This document shows positions 17,619-28,941 of a stretch of DNA of 64,000 nucleotides, piece by piece. Origin of the DNA: Geothrix sp. 21YS21S-2 (GTDB lineage: Bacteria > Acidobacteriota > Holophagae > Holophagales > Holophagaceae); contig NZ_CP132910.1 in assembly GCF_030846775.1 (NCBI RefSeq), forward strand, positions 3,847,001 through 3,911,000, in the 5' to 3' direction. Each line of letters opens with the position of its first letter. Position 1 is the first letter of the stretch. The notes beneath the pieces are model-generated. The model was not told the origin of the DNA. It saw only the letters and a list, made by a program, of their open reading frames with translations, and searched no databases. A program made the translations under genes and the position numbers.

Positions 17619-19150
17619 CCGAGCCAACCCTCATCCTGCTGGTGGAGGACGACCAGGGCCTCACCGAACTGGTGAGGGAGGAGATCCTCCAGCGCGGGTG
17701 GGACTTCCTTCACGCCGCCACGGGCCGGGCCGCCCTGGAGATCCTGGCCGCCCGGCGACCCGGCCTGGTGCTCCTGGACTTCTCCCTCCCCGACATGACG
17801 GCCGTGGAGATCCTGGAGCGGGCCGACATGCCCCCCTTCATCGTCACCACCGGCAGCGGCGACGAGCGCATCGCCGTGGAGATGATGAGGAAGGGCGCCC
17901 TGGACTACCTGGTCAAGGACGCCCATTTCCTCGGGGCCCTGCCCGGCGCCGTGGAGCGGGCCCTGCACGCGGTGGAGGTGGAGCGCCAGCTGCGCGAGGC
18001 GCAGGAGCAGCTCAAGGCCGCCGACGCCGTCCTGCGCAACGCCCAGAAGATGGAGAGCCTGGGCCGAATGGCCGGGGGCATCGCCCACGACTTCAACAAC
18101 CTGTTCCAGGCCATCCAGGGCAACCTGGAAGTGGCCTCCATGGAGACCACGGCCCCCGGGGCGGCCCGCGCCGCCGTGGCCCGGGCCCTCAAGGTCCTGG
18201 CGAAGGCCTCGGTGCTCGCCCACCGCATGCTGGACGTCTCGGGCAAGGGCTTCCGCCGGTCCGACACGCTGGACCTCAACCGCATGGTCCAGGACTGCCT
18301 CGCGGGCCGCGGCGGCGCGGGCATCCGCTTCGAGGCGGGTCCCGGGCTCCCCCTGGTCGAAGGGGATTCCGGGCAGCTGTGCGAAGTGCTCGACGGCCTC
18401 GTGGCCAACGCGCGGGAGGCGCAGGGCGGGGCGGAGGGGACCATCCGCATCTCCACCCGGCTCCAGGACATGGGGGAGGGCGACCCCGCCTCCGGGCACT
18501 GGATCCACCTTCCCGCCAGCGCGGGCCCCCTGGTGTGCCTGGCCATCGAGGACGCCGGTTCCGGCATGACCCGGGAGGTCCTGGACCGGGCCTTCGACCC
18601 CTTCTTCTCCACCTACCGCCCCGGCCGGGGCCTGGGCCTCTCCACCGCCCTGGGCATCCTCAAGGGCCACGGCGCCGGCCTCTGGGTGCGTTCCTCCCCC
18701 GGAAGGGGCACCACGATCCGCCTCCTCTTCCCTCCCGCCGCCGCCCCGGCCCAGGAAGCCGCGGCCGTCCCCGCCCCCAGCGGGAAGCGGGCCATCCTCC
18801 TCGTGGACGACGACGAGGACCTGCAGGAGACCCTGGCCGAATACCTGCGGGAGAACCTCGGCTACACCGTCTTCCAGGCCCGCGACGGCCTCGAGGCGGT
18901 GGAGGTCCACCGCCGGGAGCGGGCCAGCCTGGGCCTCATCCTCATGGACGCCACCATGCCCCGCATGAGCGGCCCCGACGCCTTCCGCGCCATCCGGGAG
19001 GAGGACCCCGGGGCCCGGGCCATCCTGTGCAGCGGCTTCTCCGAGGAGGCCGGCACCAAGGTGGCGCGGGAGTACGGGTTCCTGGAGTTCCTCAAGAAGC
19101 CCTTCCCGCTGCAGGTGCTGCAGGAGCACATCGCGCGGGTGGTGGGCTAG
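17615..19150 (+). CDS. REC-histidine kinase-REC hybrid sensor protein
   Basis: A 511-residue soluble protein. An N-terminal REC (res 1-120, VLLDFSLPDMTA) is followed by a coiled coil, a HisKA-like segment with GGIAHDFNNLFQAIQGNLE near 155, HATPase_c (VANAREAQGG, EDAGSGMT, GRGLGLSTALGI) and a C-terminal REC (about 385-508, LILMDATMPRMSG, LKKPF). The HDFNN kinase box is the NtrB-like type. Acting downstream of the preceding regulator by phosphorelay is inference from overlap and order. Confidence 0.92.
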   Translation: MTEPTLILLVEDDQGLTELVREEILQRGWDFLHAATGRAALEILAARRPGLVLLDFSLPDMTAVEILERADMPPFIVTTGSGDERIAVEMMRKGALDYLVKDAHFLGALPGAVERALHAVEVERQLREAQEQLKAADAVLRNAQKMESLGRMAGGIAHDFNNLFQAIQGNLEVASMETTAPGAARAAVARALKVLAKASVLAHRMLDVSGKGFRRSDTLDLNRMVQDCLAGRGGAGIRFEAGPGLPLVEGDSGQLCEVLDGLVANAREAQGGAEGTIRISTRLQDMGEGDPASGHWIHLPASAGPLVCLAIEDAGSGMTREVLDRAFDPFFSTYRPGRGLGLSTALGILKGHGAGLWVRSSPGRGTTIRLLFPPAAAPAQEAAAVPAPSGKRAILLVDDDEDLQETLAEYLRENLGYTVFQARDGLEAVEVHRRERASLGLILMDATMPRMSGPDAFRAIREEDPGARAILCSGFSEEAGTKVAREYGFLEFLKKPFPLQVLQEHIARVVG

Positions 19151-19153
19151 ACA

Positions 19154-20491
19154 TCATGCATCGGCCCGGTTGCGGGGCTTGAAATAGCGGTACGTCTCCA
19201 GAGGTTCGACGGCCCGGTACACCGCGCCTGACCGGGGGGCGAGATCCAGGGCCACGCTGGACGTGCGCACGGTCACCTCGCCCGCCTGGCCCAGCGCGTC
19301 CCGCAAGGGAACCCCATCGGGCCAGTGGGGATAGGGGATCAGCAGTTTCGCCCGCAGGGGGTCGGAGGCGGCGTTGACGACCACCAGGGCGGCCTCGCCC
19401 GGTTGTTCGGTATACCGCAGGAATACCAGGGCGTTGCCGGGCAGGCGGTCGCCGAGCACCTTCACGTCGCCGGACATCAGCTCGGGGCTGCCCCGCCGCA
19501 GGGCGATGAGCTTCCGGGTCCAGGCCAGCCTGCCGCGGTCCCAGCGGGCCGGGTCCCACACCATGGGCCGGCGGTTGTCGGGGTCGGCGCCCCCCTCCAT
19601 GCCGACCTCCTCGCCGTAGTAGACCAGGGGCACGCCCGGGAGGGTCATCTGGGCCAGCTGGGCGAGGTCGATGCCGCCGGCGTCGGCCAGGGCGCTGCGA
19701 AGGCGGGGCGTGTCGTGGCTGGAGAGCATGTTCCAGGAGCGGAGCGCACCGTCCAGGCCCCACCCTTCCCGCACGTCCGCAACCGCCCGGTTGGCCTGGA
19801 CCGCGCCGATCTCCCCGTTCAGCCAGGAGAGCAGGGCGTTCTGGTGGTAGTAGTTCATCGTGCCGTGGAAACCCCGGCACCAGCCGCCGCCGTAGCCGAA
19901 CACCTCCCCGATCAGCAGGCACCGGGGCCACCGCTCCCGCACCCGCGCGGCCAGGTCCTCCGCCACCGCCAGGCCCACGTCCTGGGCCACGTCGAAGCGC
20001 AGGCCGTCCACGCCCAGGTCCAGCCAGCGCTCGACGACGCTGCCGGGTCCCCGGTACAGGCGGTCCAGCACGGCGCCTTCGGCGAGGTCCAGTTCGGGCA
20101 TTCCCCGGAACCCCTTCCAGCACTGGTACCGCCCGTCCGGAAGGAACGTGAAGAAGCCCCGGTACGCCGGGTCCCCGGCGAGGGCCGCACGGAACCAGGG
20201 GTGCCGGTCCGAGACGTGGTTGAGCACCAGGTCCAGCACCAGGTGCATGCCCCGCCCGTGCAGCCCGGCCAGGAGGCGCTCCAGGGCGGGCTCGCCGCCC
20301 AAGGCGGGGTCCACGGCGGAAAGGTCCGTGGCGTCGTACCGGTGGTCGGTCGGTGCCGGGACGATGGGCGTCAGGTAGACCGTGGTCACGCCCAGGCCGG
20401 CCAGGTGGTCCAGGTGTTCCGTGACACCCTCCAGGCCCCCGAAGGCTTCGGGGAAGACCTGGTAGACCACCTGGCGTGCCAGAGCGTCCAT
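19154..20491 (-). CDS. Alpha-amylase-family glycoside hydrolase (GH13)
   Basis: A 445-residue protein. The four GH13 conserved regions are visible: LVLNHVSDRH, GLRFDVAQD (Asp nucleophile), LLIGEVFGYG (Glu acid/base) and LSSHDTPRL (transition-state Asp). It starts directly in the barrel (VVYQVFPEAFGG) with no signal peptide and a short C-terminal beta domain, resembling cytoplasmic cyclomaltodextrinase or neopullulanase-like enzymes. It acts on alpha-glucans or maltodextrins; exact specificity is not clear. Its ATG lies one base after the htpG stop, so they may be cotranscribed. Confidence 0.9.
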   Translation of the reverse strand: MDALARQVVYQVFPEAFGGLEGVTEHLDHLAGLGVTTVYLTPIVPAPTDHRYDATDLSAVDPALGGEPALERLLAGLHGRGMHLVLDLVLNHVSDRHPWFRAALAGDPAYRGFFTFLPDGRYQCWKGFRGMPELDLAEGAVLDRLYRGPGSVVERWLDLGVDGLRFDVAQDVGLAVAEDLAARVRERWPRCLLIGEVFGYGGGWCRGFHGTMNYYHQNALLSWLNGEIGAVQANRAVADVREGWGLDGALRSWNMLSSHDTPRLRSALADAGGIDLAQLAQMTLPGVPLVYYGEEVGMEGGADPDNRRPMVWDPARWDRGRLAWTRKLIALRRGSPELMSGDVKVLGDRLPGNALVFLRYTEQPGEAALVVVNAASDPLRAKLLIPYPHWPDGVPLRDALGQAGEVTVRTSSVALDLAPRSGAVYRAVEPLETYRYFKPRNRADA

Positions 20492-20492
20492 G

Positions 20493-22361
20493 CTAGGCCC
20501 TGAGGGCGTCCTTCATCATCAGGTCGTTGAGGCGCTTCACGAAGGCGGTGGGGTCCGCCAGGCGGGAGCCCTCGGCCAGGAGGGCCTGGTCGTGCAGGAG
20601 GCGGCCGTAGGCCTCGATGCGGGGATCGGTCATGTCCTTCGTGTAGATCTCCAGGAGGCCCTTGACCACGGGGTGCTCCGGGTTCAGCTCCAGGACCCGC
20701 TCCTGGGGCGCGGCGCCCTGGCCCAGCTTCTGGAGCAGGCGCTCCATGTGGGGGTCCATAGCGTCCTCGTCCGCGGTGAGGCAGGAGGCGCTCTCCTTGA
20801 GCCGGCGGGTGAGGCGCACGTCGCGCAGGCCCCCGATGAGGCCCTTGAGCAGGCCCAGGAGGGGCTTGAAGGCCTCCGTGGCAGCCTCCTCCTTCTTCTT
20901 CTCCTCGGGCTCCAGCTCCGGCTGGTGGCGGTCCGCGGCCTTGAAGGCCAGGCCCTTGTAGTCGGGAAGCGTGGGGAACACGAAGGCGTCGATGGGATCG
21001 GTGAGCAGCAGCACGTCCCAGCCGCGGTGGCGGTAGGCCTCCAGGGCCGGCGCGTGCTCGAGCACCGCGCGGTCCTCGCCGGCGAGGAAGAAGATGTCCT
21101 TCTGGTCCTCGGGCTTGGCTTCCACGTACTGGGCCAGGGTGGTGGTCTTGCCGGCCGGGGTCTTCAGGGTGCCCACCAGGAGCAGGTCGCAGAGCTGCTC
21201 GCGGTTGGCGAAGTCCCGGGCCAGGCCCTCCTTGAGGAAGGGGCCCAGCTCCTTGAAGACGCCCTCGTAGGCCTCGGGGTCGTTTGCCTTGAGGTCGTTG
21301 AGGGCCTGGAAGACGTTCTTCACCAGGCTCTTCTGGATCTTCTCAAGCAGGGGGTTGTGCTGGAGGAGCTCGCGGCTCACGTTCAGGGGCAGGTCGGAGC
21401 AGTCCACCACGCCCTTCACGAACCGCAGGTAGGGCGGCAGCAGGGCCTCGCAGTGGTCCATGATCTGCACGCGGTTGATGTAGAGCCGGGGCCCCACCTT
21501 GGGCTCGGCGAACTGGAGGTCCCAGGACTTGCGCTTGGGGATGTAGAGCAGGGCCTTGAATTCCAGCGTGCCTTCCGCGGCGTAGTGGATCACCTTCGCC
21601 GGGGCGTCGAAGTCGCCGGAGATCTGCTTGTAGAAGGCCTCGTGCTCCTCGGGGGTCACGTCCACCTTGCTGCGCAGCCAGAGCGCCTTGCGGGAGTTGA
21701 GGGTCTCCTCCTCCGTCTTCCCTTCGCCCTTCTCCACGTCCATGACCACCGGGTGCTCGATGAAGTCGGAGAACTGCTTGACGATGGCGCGGAGGCGGTA
21801 CTCGGTCAGGAACTCCCCCTCGTCCTCCTTGAGGTGGAGCACGACGTCGGTGCCGCGCCCCGCGCGCTCCGCGGGGTCCACCGTGAATTCGCCCAGCCCG
21901 TCGGATTCCCACCGCATCGCCCCCGCCGCGCCGGCGGCGCGGGAGACGACGGTCACCTTGTCGGCCACCATGAAGGCGGAGTAGAACCCCACGCCGAACT
22001 GCCCGATGAGCCCGGGCTTGGCGGCGGCGTCGGCCTGCTTGAGGCTGTCCAGGAAGGCCTTGGTGCCGGACTTGGCGATGGTGCCCAGGTTCTCCACCAG
22101 GGCGTCGTGGTCCATGCCGATGCCGTTGTCCGAGACGGTGAGGGTGCGGGCCTCCTTGTCCACGGAAAGGCGGATCTTCCATTCCCGGTCGCCCTCCAGG
22201 AGGGGATCGTTCTGCAGGGAATTGAAGCGGATCTTGTCGATGGCGTCGCTGGCGTTGCTGATCAGCTCGCGGAGGAAGATCTCCTTGTGGGAGTAGAGGC
22301 TGTGGGTGATGAGGTTGAGGATCTGCTGCAGTTCGCTCTTGAAGGCGTGCTTTTCGGACAT
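20493..22361 (-). CDS. htpG: Molecular chaperone HtpG (Hsp90)
   Basis: A 622-residue protein of normal HtpG length. The N-terminal ATPase domain shows LRELISNASDAIDKIR, DNGIGMD and GQFGVGFYSAFMVAD. The middle domain has LYINRVQIMD, FVKGVVDCSDLPLNVSRE and the C-terminal dimerisation domain ends the protein. It is an ATP-dependent chaperone in the cytoplasm. A GGAG lies before the ATG. No heat-shock sigma promoter could be identified with confidence. Confidence 0.97.
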   Translation of the reverse strand: MSEKHAFKSELQQILNLITHSLYSHKEIFLRELISNASDAIDKIRFNSLQNDPLLEGDREWKIRLSVDKEARTLTVSDNGIGMDHDALVENLGTIAKSGTKAFLDSLKQADAAAKPGLIGQFGVGFYSAFMVADKVTVVSRAAGAAGAMRWESDGLGEFTVDPAERAGRGTDVVLHLKEDEGEFLTEYRLRAIVKQFSDFIEHPVVMDVEKGEGKTEEETLNSRKALWLRSKVDVTPEEHEAFYKQISGDFDAPAKVIHYAAEGTLEFKALLYIPKRKSWDLQFAEPKVGPRLYINRVQIMDHCEALLPPYLRFVKGVVDCSDLPLNVSRELLQHNPLLEKIQKSLVKNVFQALNDLKANDPEAYEGVFKELGPFLKEGLARDFANREQLCDLLLVGTLKTPAGKTTTLAQYVEAKPEDQKDIFFLAGEDRAVLEHAPALEAYRHRGWDVLLLTDPIDAFVFPTLPDYKGLAFKAADRHQPELEPEEKKKEEAATEAFKPLLGLLKGLIGGLRDVRLTRRLKESASCLTADEDAMDPHMERLLQKLGQGAAPQERVLELNPEHPVVKGLLEIYTKDMTDPRIEAYGRLLHDQALLAEGSRLADPTAFVKRLNDLMMKDALRA

Positions 22362-22492
22362 GCGGGGGGCTCCGGGGGGAAAATTTCTTTGTACCAGAAT
22401 CGCGCAGAATCTTCGATAGGGGTTGGATCAATGCGCGTCCGGGCAAAGCCCCTCCGCTCCGGAGCCGGGTGTCCATCCGCAGGGAGGGCAGG

Positions 22493-22882
22493 TCAGGTGG
22501 GCATGCCGAACATGTCGATGAACGGCGTGCTGTTCATCGCTGCGAACTTCAAGTATGTCTCCAGTTCCACGACAAACGTGCCCGGGAGGTCCGTGAACTC
22601 CAGGCCGACGTCCATGAACTCCTTCCCGTGGTGCCGGGCCCGGTGGCTCCACACCACCTTGCCCTTGACGGGCTGCCGGGGCACGCCGGGATGGCTCAGG
22701 CGCAGGGCCTCCACCACGGTGCCCGGCTTAAGGGGCCCCAGTTCGGCCAGGGGGATCCGGACGCCGCAGCCGCGGGACCCCAGATCGGGAACGTCCTCGT
22801 CCGCCCAGCCCCGGTCGCCCAGGCTGAACTGCGCCGTGCAGATGTTTTCCGTCGATATGCGGGGATGCAGCCTCTTCTCCAT
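22493..22882 (-). CDS. PilZ-domain protein
   Basis: A 129-residue single-domain protein. It begins MEKRLHPRISTE, in which the R(x3)R-like c-di-GMP signature is only partly kept (KRLHPR), and has DLGSRGCGVRIP matching the D/NxSxxG motif, then a barrel ending with GLEFTDL. It is a likely c-di-GMP receptor, though the missing arginine spacing makes ligand binding uncertain. ATG 22882 is chosen because it begins the PilZ motif with GGAGG upstream. Confidence 0.8.
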   Translation of the reverse strand: MEKRLHPRISTENICTAQFSLGDRGWADEDVPDLGSRGCGVRIPLAELGPLKPGTVVEALRLSHPGVPRQPVKGKVVWSHRARHHGKEFMDVGLEFTDLPGTFVVELETYLKFAAMNSTPFIDMFGMPT

Positions 22883-23015
22883 GGTGGCCTCCGTGTCCCG
22901 CAAGGCTCCCTGGCCCCCGCCGGTTTTCCGTGCGCGCCGGGGGTGGAACCTCGCGTTACCAATATAGGCAATGGGAAGAAATCGGCCATCAATGGCAAAT
23001 GGCCACAACGGAAAA

Positions 23016-23035
23016 GAGGGGGCGGCCGCCCCCTC
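23016..23035 (-). terminator. Terminator after the S9C-type peptidase gene
   Basis: A perfect 20-bp palindrome (arms of 10) is followed on the minus strand by TTTT (23015-23012), 24 nt after the stop of the peptidase gene. This fits an intrinsic terminator. The gap 22883-23058 holds no other recognisable element. Confidence 0.75.
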
Positions 23036-23058
23036 CTTCCCGTTCCGCCCCCGTCCAG

Positions 23059-25107
<2,049 letters not shown>

Positions 25108-25209
25108 GCTTCCTCCTGGCCATTCCCTCGGGATGGCATCGTTATATGATACTGCGAACGGCCTCCCGCTCCAGTGTCCAGGGGCGGACCCGTCTCCCCG
25201 GAGTCCACC
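25108..25209. promoter_or_regulatory. Divergent promoter region between two S9 peptidase genes
   Basis: A 102-base gap. CGTTATATGATACTG (25140-25154) is the only A/T-rich patch and offers -10-like hexamers on both strands. No operator is evident. The two peptidases are likely to be coexpressed from it. Confidence 0.4.
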
Positions 25210-27318
25210 ATGCGGCCGATCGCCTTTGCCCTGCTCCTCCTTGCCGGTTCCGGATGGGGGGGCTCGGCGCCTCCGCCCGTCACGGAGACGCTTCACGGGG
25301 TGACGATCCGGGACGGCCACCGCTGGCTGGAGAACGGCCAGGACCCCGCGGTCGTGGCCTGGAGCGCGGAGCGGAACGCGCGGGCCCGGGCGGTCCTGGA
25401 CGGGCTGCCGGGGGTGCAGATCCTGCGCAGGCGCATCACCGCCCTGATGATGAACCGCCCGCCCAGCCTGGGCGGCCTGGTGTGGCGGCCGGGGCGCATC
25501 TTCGCCCTGCGCCACGACCCCGCCCACCGCCAGCAGCCCGACCTGGTGGTGCTGGGCTCCATCGCTCCGGGCGCCCAGCCCCGGGTGCTCCTGGACCTGA
25601 TGGCCCTCGACCCCACCGGCGGCACCGCCATCGACTGGTTCGTGCCGTCCCTGGACGGCGCCAAGGTGGCCGTGTCCCTGTCCCGGGGCGGCAGCGAGGA
25701 GGGGACGCTCCACGTGTACGACACCGCCACCGGCAAGGAGACCGGGGACGTCATCCCGCGGGTCCAGGTCGGGACCGGAGGCGGGAGCCTGGCCTGGGCC
25801 AGGGACGGCCTGGGGTTCTGGTACACCCGGTATCCGCGCAAGGGGGAAAGGCCGGCCGCGGACCTGGACTTCTTCCAGCAGGTCCACTTCCACCGCCTGG
25901 GCACCGCTGATTCCGCGGACGCCCACGAGGTGGGCAGGGCCTTCCCGCGCATCGCCGAGACCCGCCTGGCCTCCTCCGAGGACGGCAGGGCCCAGTTCGC
26001 CCTGGTGGAGAAGGGCGACGGCGGGGACTACGCCCTCTGGCTGCGCCACGCCGGGCGCTGGTCCCAGGTGGCCCGCGAGGAGGACGGCATCATCGACGCG
26101 CAGTTCGGCCGCGACGGCGCCCTCTGGCTCCTCAGCAAGAAGGACGCGCCCCGCCACAAGGTGCTGCGCATGCCCCTGGCGAACCCGGTCCTGGCCAAGG
26201 CCAGGGTCGTGATCCCGCAGCAGGAGGGCATCCTCACCGAACTGGCCCCCGGCAGGACCCGGGTCTACGTGGCGGAACTGCTGGGCGGCCCCTCCCGGGT
26301 GCGCCAGTTCGACCTCAAGGGCCGGGAGCTCCCCGGGACGATCCCCGCGCCCCCGGTCTCGACGAACGCCGGGCTCCAGTCCCTGGAAGGCGATGACGTC
26401 TTCTTCTTCTCGACGGGCTTCACCCGCCCCATGGAAGGACTCGTTTACCGGGCCGCGGCCGGCCGCCTCGAGCCCACCCTGGTGCGGACCACGCCCCTGG
26501 CCGACTTCGGCGACGCGGAGGTCATCCGGGAGGAGGCGACGTCCAAGGACGGCACGCGCATCCCCATGTTCATCCTCCAGCCCAAGGGCACCCGAAGGGA
26601 CGGCAAGGCTCCCACCCTGGTCACCGGCTACGGGGGCTTCGGCGTCAGCACCCAGCCCTACTACAGCGACCTGGCCCATGTGCTCCTCGAACAGGGCGTC
26701 GTCCAGGTGCACACCGCCCTGCGGGGCGGCGGGGAGTTCGGGGAGGCCTGGCACGACGCCGGCCGCCTGACCCGGAAGCAGAACGTCTTCGACGACTTCA
26801 TCGCCTGCGCGGAGCGGATGGTCCAGCTGGGCTACACGACCCCGTCGCGCCTGGCCATCGAAGGCGGCTCCAACGGCGGCCTGCTCATGGGCGCGGCCCT
26901 GACCCAGCGGCCCGACCTCTTCCGCGCCGTGGTCTCCCACGTGGGCATCTACGACATGATCCACGTGGAGGACTCGCCCAACGGGCAGTTCAACACGACG
27001 GAGTTCGGCACGGTGAAGGACCCTGAGCAGTTCAAGGCCATGTACGCCTACTCCCCCTACCACCGCGTGAAGGACGGCGTCGCCTACCCCTCCGTGCTCT
27101 TCCTCACCGGCGCCAACGACCCCCGGGTGGACCCCATGCAGTCGCGCAAGATGGCCGCCAGGCTGCAGGAGGCCAATCCAGGCGGGGAGGTGCTGTTGCG
27201 CACCAGCGCCGACACCGGCCACGGCATCGGGTCCCCCCTTTCCGCCCGGATCGCCATCGCGGTGGACGTGGACGCATGGCTCCTCAAGGCGCTGGGCGTG
27301 GACGTGAAGGAAAACTAG
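25210..27318 (+). CDS. Prolyl oligopeptidase family S9A peptidase, exported
   Basis: A 702-residue protein with a signal peptide (res 1-18), an N-terminal seven-bladed propeller and a C-terminal hydrolase domain. It opens with VTETLHGVTIRDGHRWLE, close to the S9A pattern of DPYRWLE. Catalytic triad: Ser in EGGSNGGLL, Asp in ANDPRVDP, His in DTGHGIGS. It cleaves short peptides after proline. Start ATG 25210 begins the signal peptide. The adjacent divergent gene belongs to a different S9 subfamily, so the pair probably covers different peptide ends. Confidence 0.93.
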   Translation: MRPIAFALLLLAGSGWGGSAPPPVTETLHGVTIRDGHRWLENGQDPAVVAWSAERNARARAVLDGLPGVQILRRRITALMMNRPPSLGGLVWRPGRIFALRHDPAHRQQPDLVVLGSIAPGAQPRVLLDLMALDPTGGTAIDWFVPSLDGAKVAVSLSRGGSEEGTLHVYDTATGKETGDVIPRVQVGTGGGSLAWARDGLGFWYTRYPRKGERPAADLDFFQQVHFHRLGTADSADAHEVGRAFPRIAETRLASSEDGRAQFALVEKGDGGDYALWLRHAGRWSQVAREEDGIIDAQFGRDGALWLLSKKDAPRHKVLRMPLANPVLAKARVVIPQQEGILTELAPGRTRVYVAELLGGPSRVRQFDLKGRELPGTIPAPPVSTNAGLQSLEGDDVFFFSTGFTRPMEGLVYRAAAGRLEPTLVRTTPLADFGDAEVIREEATSKDGTRIPMFILQPKGTRRDGKAPTLVTGYGGFGVSTQPYYSDLAHVLLEQGVVQVHTALRGGGEFGEAWHDAGRLTRKQNVFDDFIACAERMVQLGYTTPSRLAIEGGSNGGLLMGAALTQRPDLFRAVVSHVGIYDMIHVEDSPNGQFNTTEFGTVKDPEQFKAMYAYSPYHRVKDGVAYPSVLFLTGANDPRVDPMQSRKMAARLQEANPGGEVLLRTSADTGHGIGSPLSARIAIAVDVDAWLLKALGVDVKEN

Positions 27319-27508
27319 GACCATTTGGAAAGCCCGGGGCTTCCTGGACAAGGGATGAACGGGGCAGCTCAAGGCGAGAAGATCCCCATCCATCCCCTAA
27401 ATCCGATTCATCCTGTTTCAGCAGGGCGAGTGCAGGAATGGGTCGGCGAATGCAGGTAGCCTGCGCGCCTTCTCCTTCCTGGCTGGCCGGTCCTTTCCTT
27501 GGGTTTCC
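27319..27508. other. 190-base gap between convergent genes
   Basis: The gap separates the end of the S9A peptidase from the end of the acetyltransferase gene. I see no convincing open frame and no strong hairpin. Confidence 0.5.
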
Positions 27509-28012
27509 CTACGGGGCCAGGAACGTCTTTTCCATTTCCAGGAACCGGATGAGGGTCCCCTCGAAGTCCAGGGTCCGGGTCCCTGCCGGGGCATAGCCCA
27601 GGCCGGCATAGAAGCGAAGCGCGCGCCCGTTCCCCTCATAGACCACGAGCCAGGACGACGCCACCCCCCGGCGGAGCATGGCCTCCTCCCCGGCGGCCAT
27701 GAGCTGTTTGCCGGCGCCGCCCTGGATGAGGTCCGGATCGATGTAGAGCTTCTGGGTCTGCCAGCGATCCGGGCTTTCCGCCTTCAGCTTCAGGAAGCCT
27801 TCGATCCGGTCGCCCTCCGCGACGAAGTAGACGTTGGCGGGCTTGGCGAGGCTGGCGGCGATCTTCGCCACCGAGTAGGTCGCGTCCAGATAGCGGTCCA
27901 GGACCTCCTTGCGGGGGTAGAGGTGGCCGAAGGCCCACACGAAGCTGCGGCGGCCGATGGCGGCGATGGCTTCGGCGTCGGTGGCGAGGGCGGGGCGGAT
28001 GGTGCGGGTCAT
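27509..28012 (-). CDS. GNAT-family N-acetyltransferase
   Basis: A 167-residue protein with the GNAT fold: TIRPALATDAEAIAAI at the N-terminus, the LYIDPDLIQGGAGKQLMAAGEE segment carrying the acetyl-CoA-binding Q/RxxGxG/A-like loop, and ENGRALRFYAGLGYAPAG. It transfers an acetyl group to an unknown amine. The open frame extends upstream but ATG 28012 begins the conserved strand. It is a stand-alone gene. Confidence 0.85.
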   Translation of the reverse strand: MTRTIRPALATDAEAIAAIGRRSFVWAFGHLYPRKEVLDRYLDATYSVAKIAASLAKPANVYFVAEGDRIEGFLKLKAESPDRWQTQKLYIDPDLIQGGAGKQLMAAGEEAMLRRGVASSWLVVYEGNGRALRFYAGLGYAPAGTRTLDFEGTLIRFLEMEKTFLAP

Positions 28013-28088
28013 GGGAGTCCGATCGGGCCGGTGGCGGCCCTCCCAAGGTAGGGGCGGGTGGCACCTGTCCACAACCCGGTTCTTGCGG

Positions 28089-28928
28089 CTAGTACTCGGC
28101 CGGCAGGCTGTTCAACTGCTCAAGCGTATACACCGGCCCGTCCTTGCAGACATAGCTGCTGCCCGTGTTGCACCGGCCGCACTTGCCCAGCCCGCACTTC
28201 ATGCGGTTCTCCAGGGTCGTGAAGATGGCCTCCGGGGGGAAACCCAGCTTGGCCAGCACGGGCAGCGTGAGCTTGATCATGATGGGCGGGCCGCACACCA
28301 GGGCGATGGTGTTGTCGGGGCTGGGGTTGAGGGCCTCCACCACGGGGGGGACGAAGCCCACCTTGCCGGTCCAGCCGGGGACGTCGCCCCCGGGGTCCAC
28401 GGTGACCACCAGGTTCACGTCGGGACGGGCCTCCCATTCCTTGAGCTCGTCCTTGTACACCAGGTCGGCGACGCTGCGGGCGCCGTAGACGATGGTGATG
28501 TCCTTGAACCAGTCCCGCAGGTCCAGGCAGTTCCAGATGACGCTGCGCAGCGGGGGCAGGGCGATGCCGCCGGCGATGAAGACCAGGTTCTTCCCCTTCC
28601 ACTGCTCGATGGGAAAGCGGTTGCCGTAGGGGCCCCGGAAGCCCACCACGTCGCCCTCCTCCTTGTCGGCCAGGGCCGCGGTGACCCGGCCCGCCTCGCG
28701 GAAGGTGCATTCGATGTAGCCCTTGCGGGTGGGGGAGGAGGCGATGCAGAAGGTGGACTCGCCTTCGCCGAAGGCGCTGTAGAGGCCGAACTGGCCGGTC
28801 TCGAAGCTGAAGGCCGCGGCGGCGGCCGCATCCATGAACTCCAGCCGGAAGGTCTTCACGGCGGGGGCTTCCTCCGTGATCTTCGCGATGCGCATGAGGT
28901 GGGGGAGGTAGATGTTGGTGTCGGTCAT
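28089..28928 (-). CDS. flxA: FlxA: FAD/NAD(P)-binding subunit of the Flx-Hdr complex
   Basis: A 279-residue ferredoxin-reductase-like protein. It has an FAD domain (res 1-110), a NAD(P)-binding domain (FIAGGIALPPLRSVIW near 125, CGPPIMIKLTLPVLAKLGF near 215) and a C-terminal 2Fe-2S site, MKCGLGKCGRCNTGSSYVC. This is the HydG/SulfhydrogenaseG family. As FlxA in Desulfovibrio it is thought to oxidise NADH and pass electrons into HdrA. It is the last gene of the hdrCBA-flxDCBA operon, 13 nt after flxB. The gene name rests on gene order and domains. Confidence 0.88.
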   Translation of the reverse strand: MTDTNIYLPHLMRIAKITEEAPAVKTFRLEFMDAAAAAAFSFETGQFGLYSAFGEGESTFCIASSPTRKGYIECTFREAGRVTAALADKEEGDVVGFRGPYGNRFPIEQWKGKNLVFIAGGIALPPLRSVIWNCLDLRDWFKDITIVYGARSVADLVYKDELKEWEARPDVNLVVTVDPGGDVPGWTGKVGFVPPVVEALNPSPDNTIALVCGPPIMIKLTLPVLAKLGFPPEAIFTTLENRMKCGLGKCGRCNTGSSYVCKDGPVYTLEQLNSLPAEY

Positions 28929-28941
28929 GGTCGTGTCTCCC

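Noticed and set aside
25108-27393. Long upstream extension of the S9 peptidase frame on the minus strand
   Set aside because: It is antisense to the S9A peptidase. The signal peptide and AGGAGG at 25107 mark the real start.
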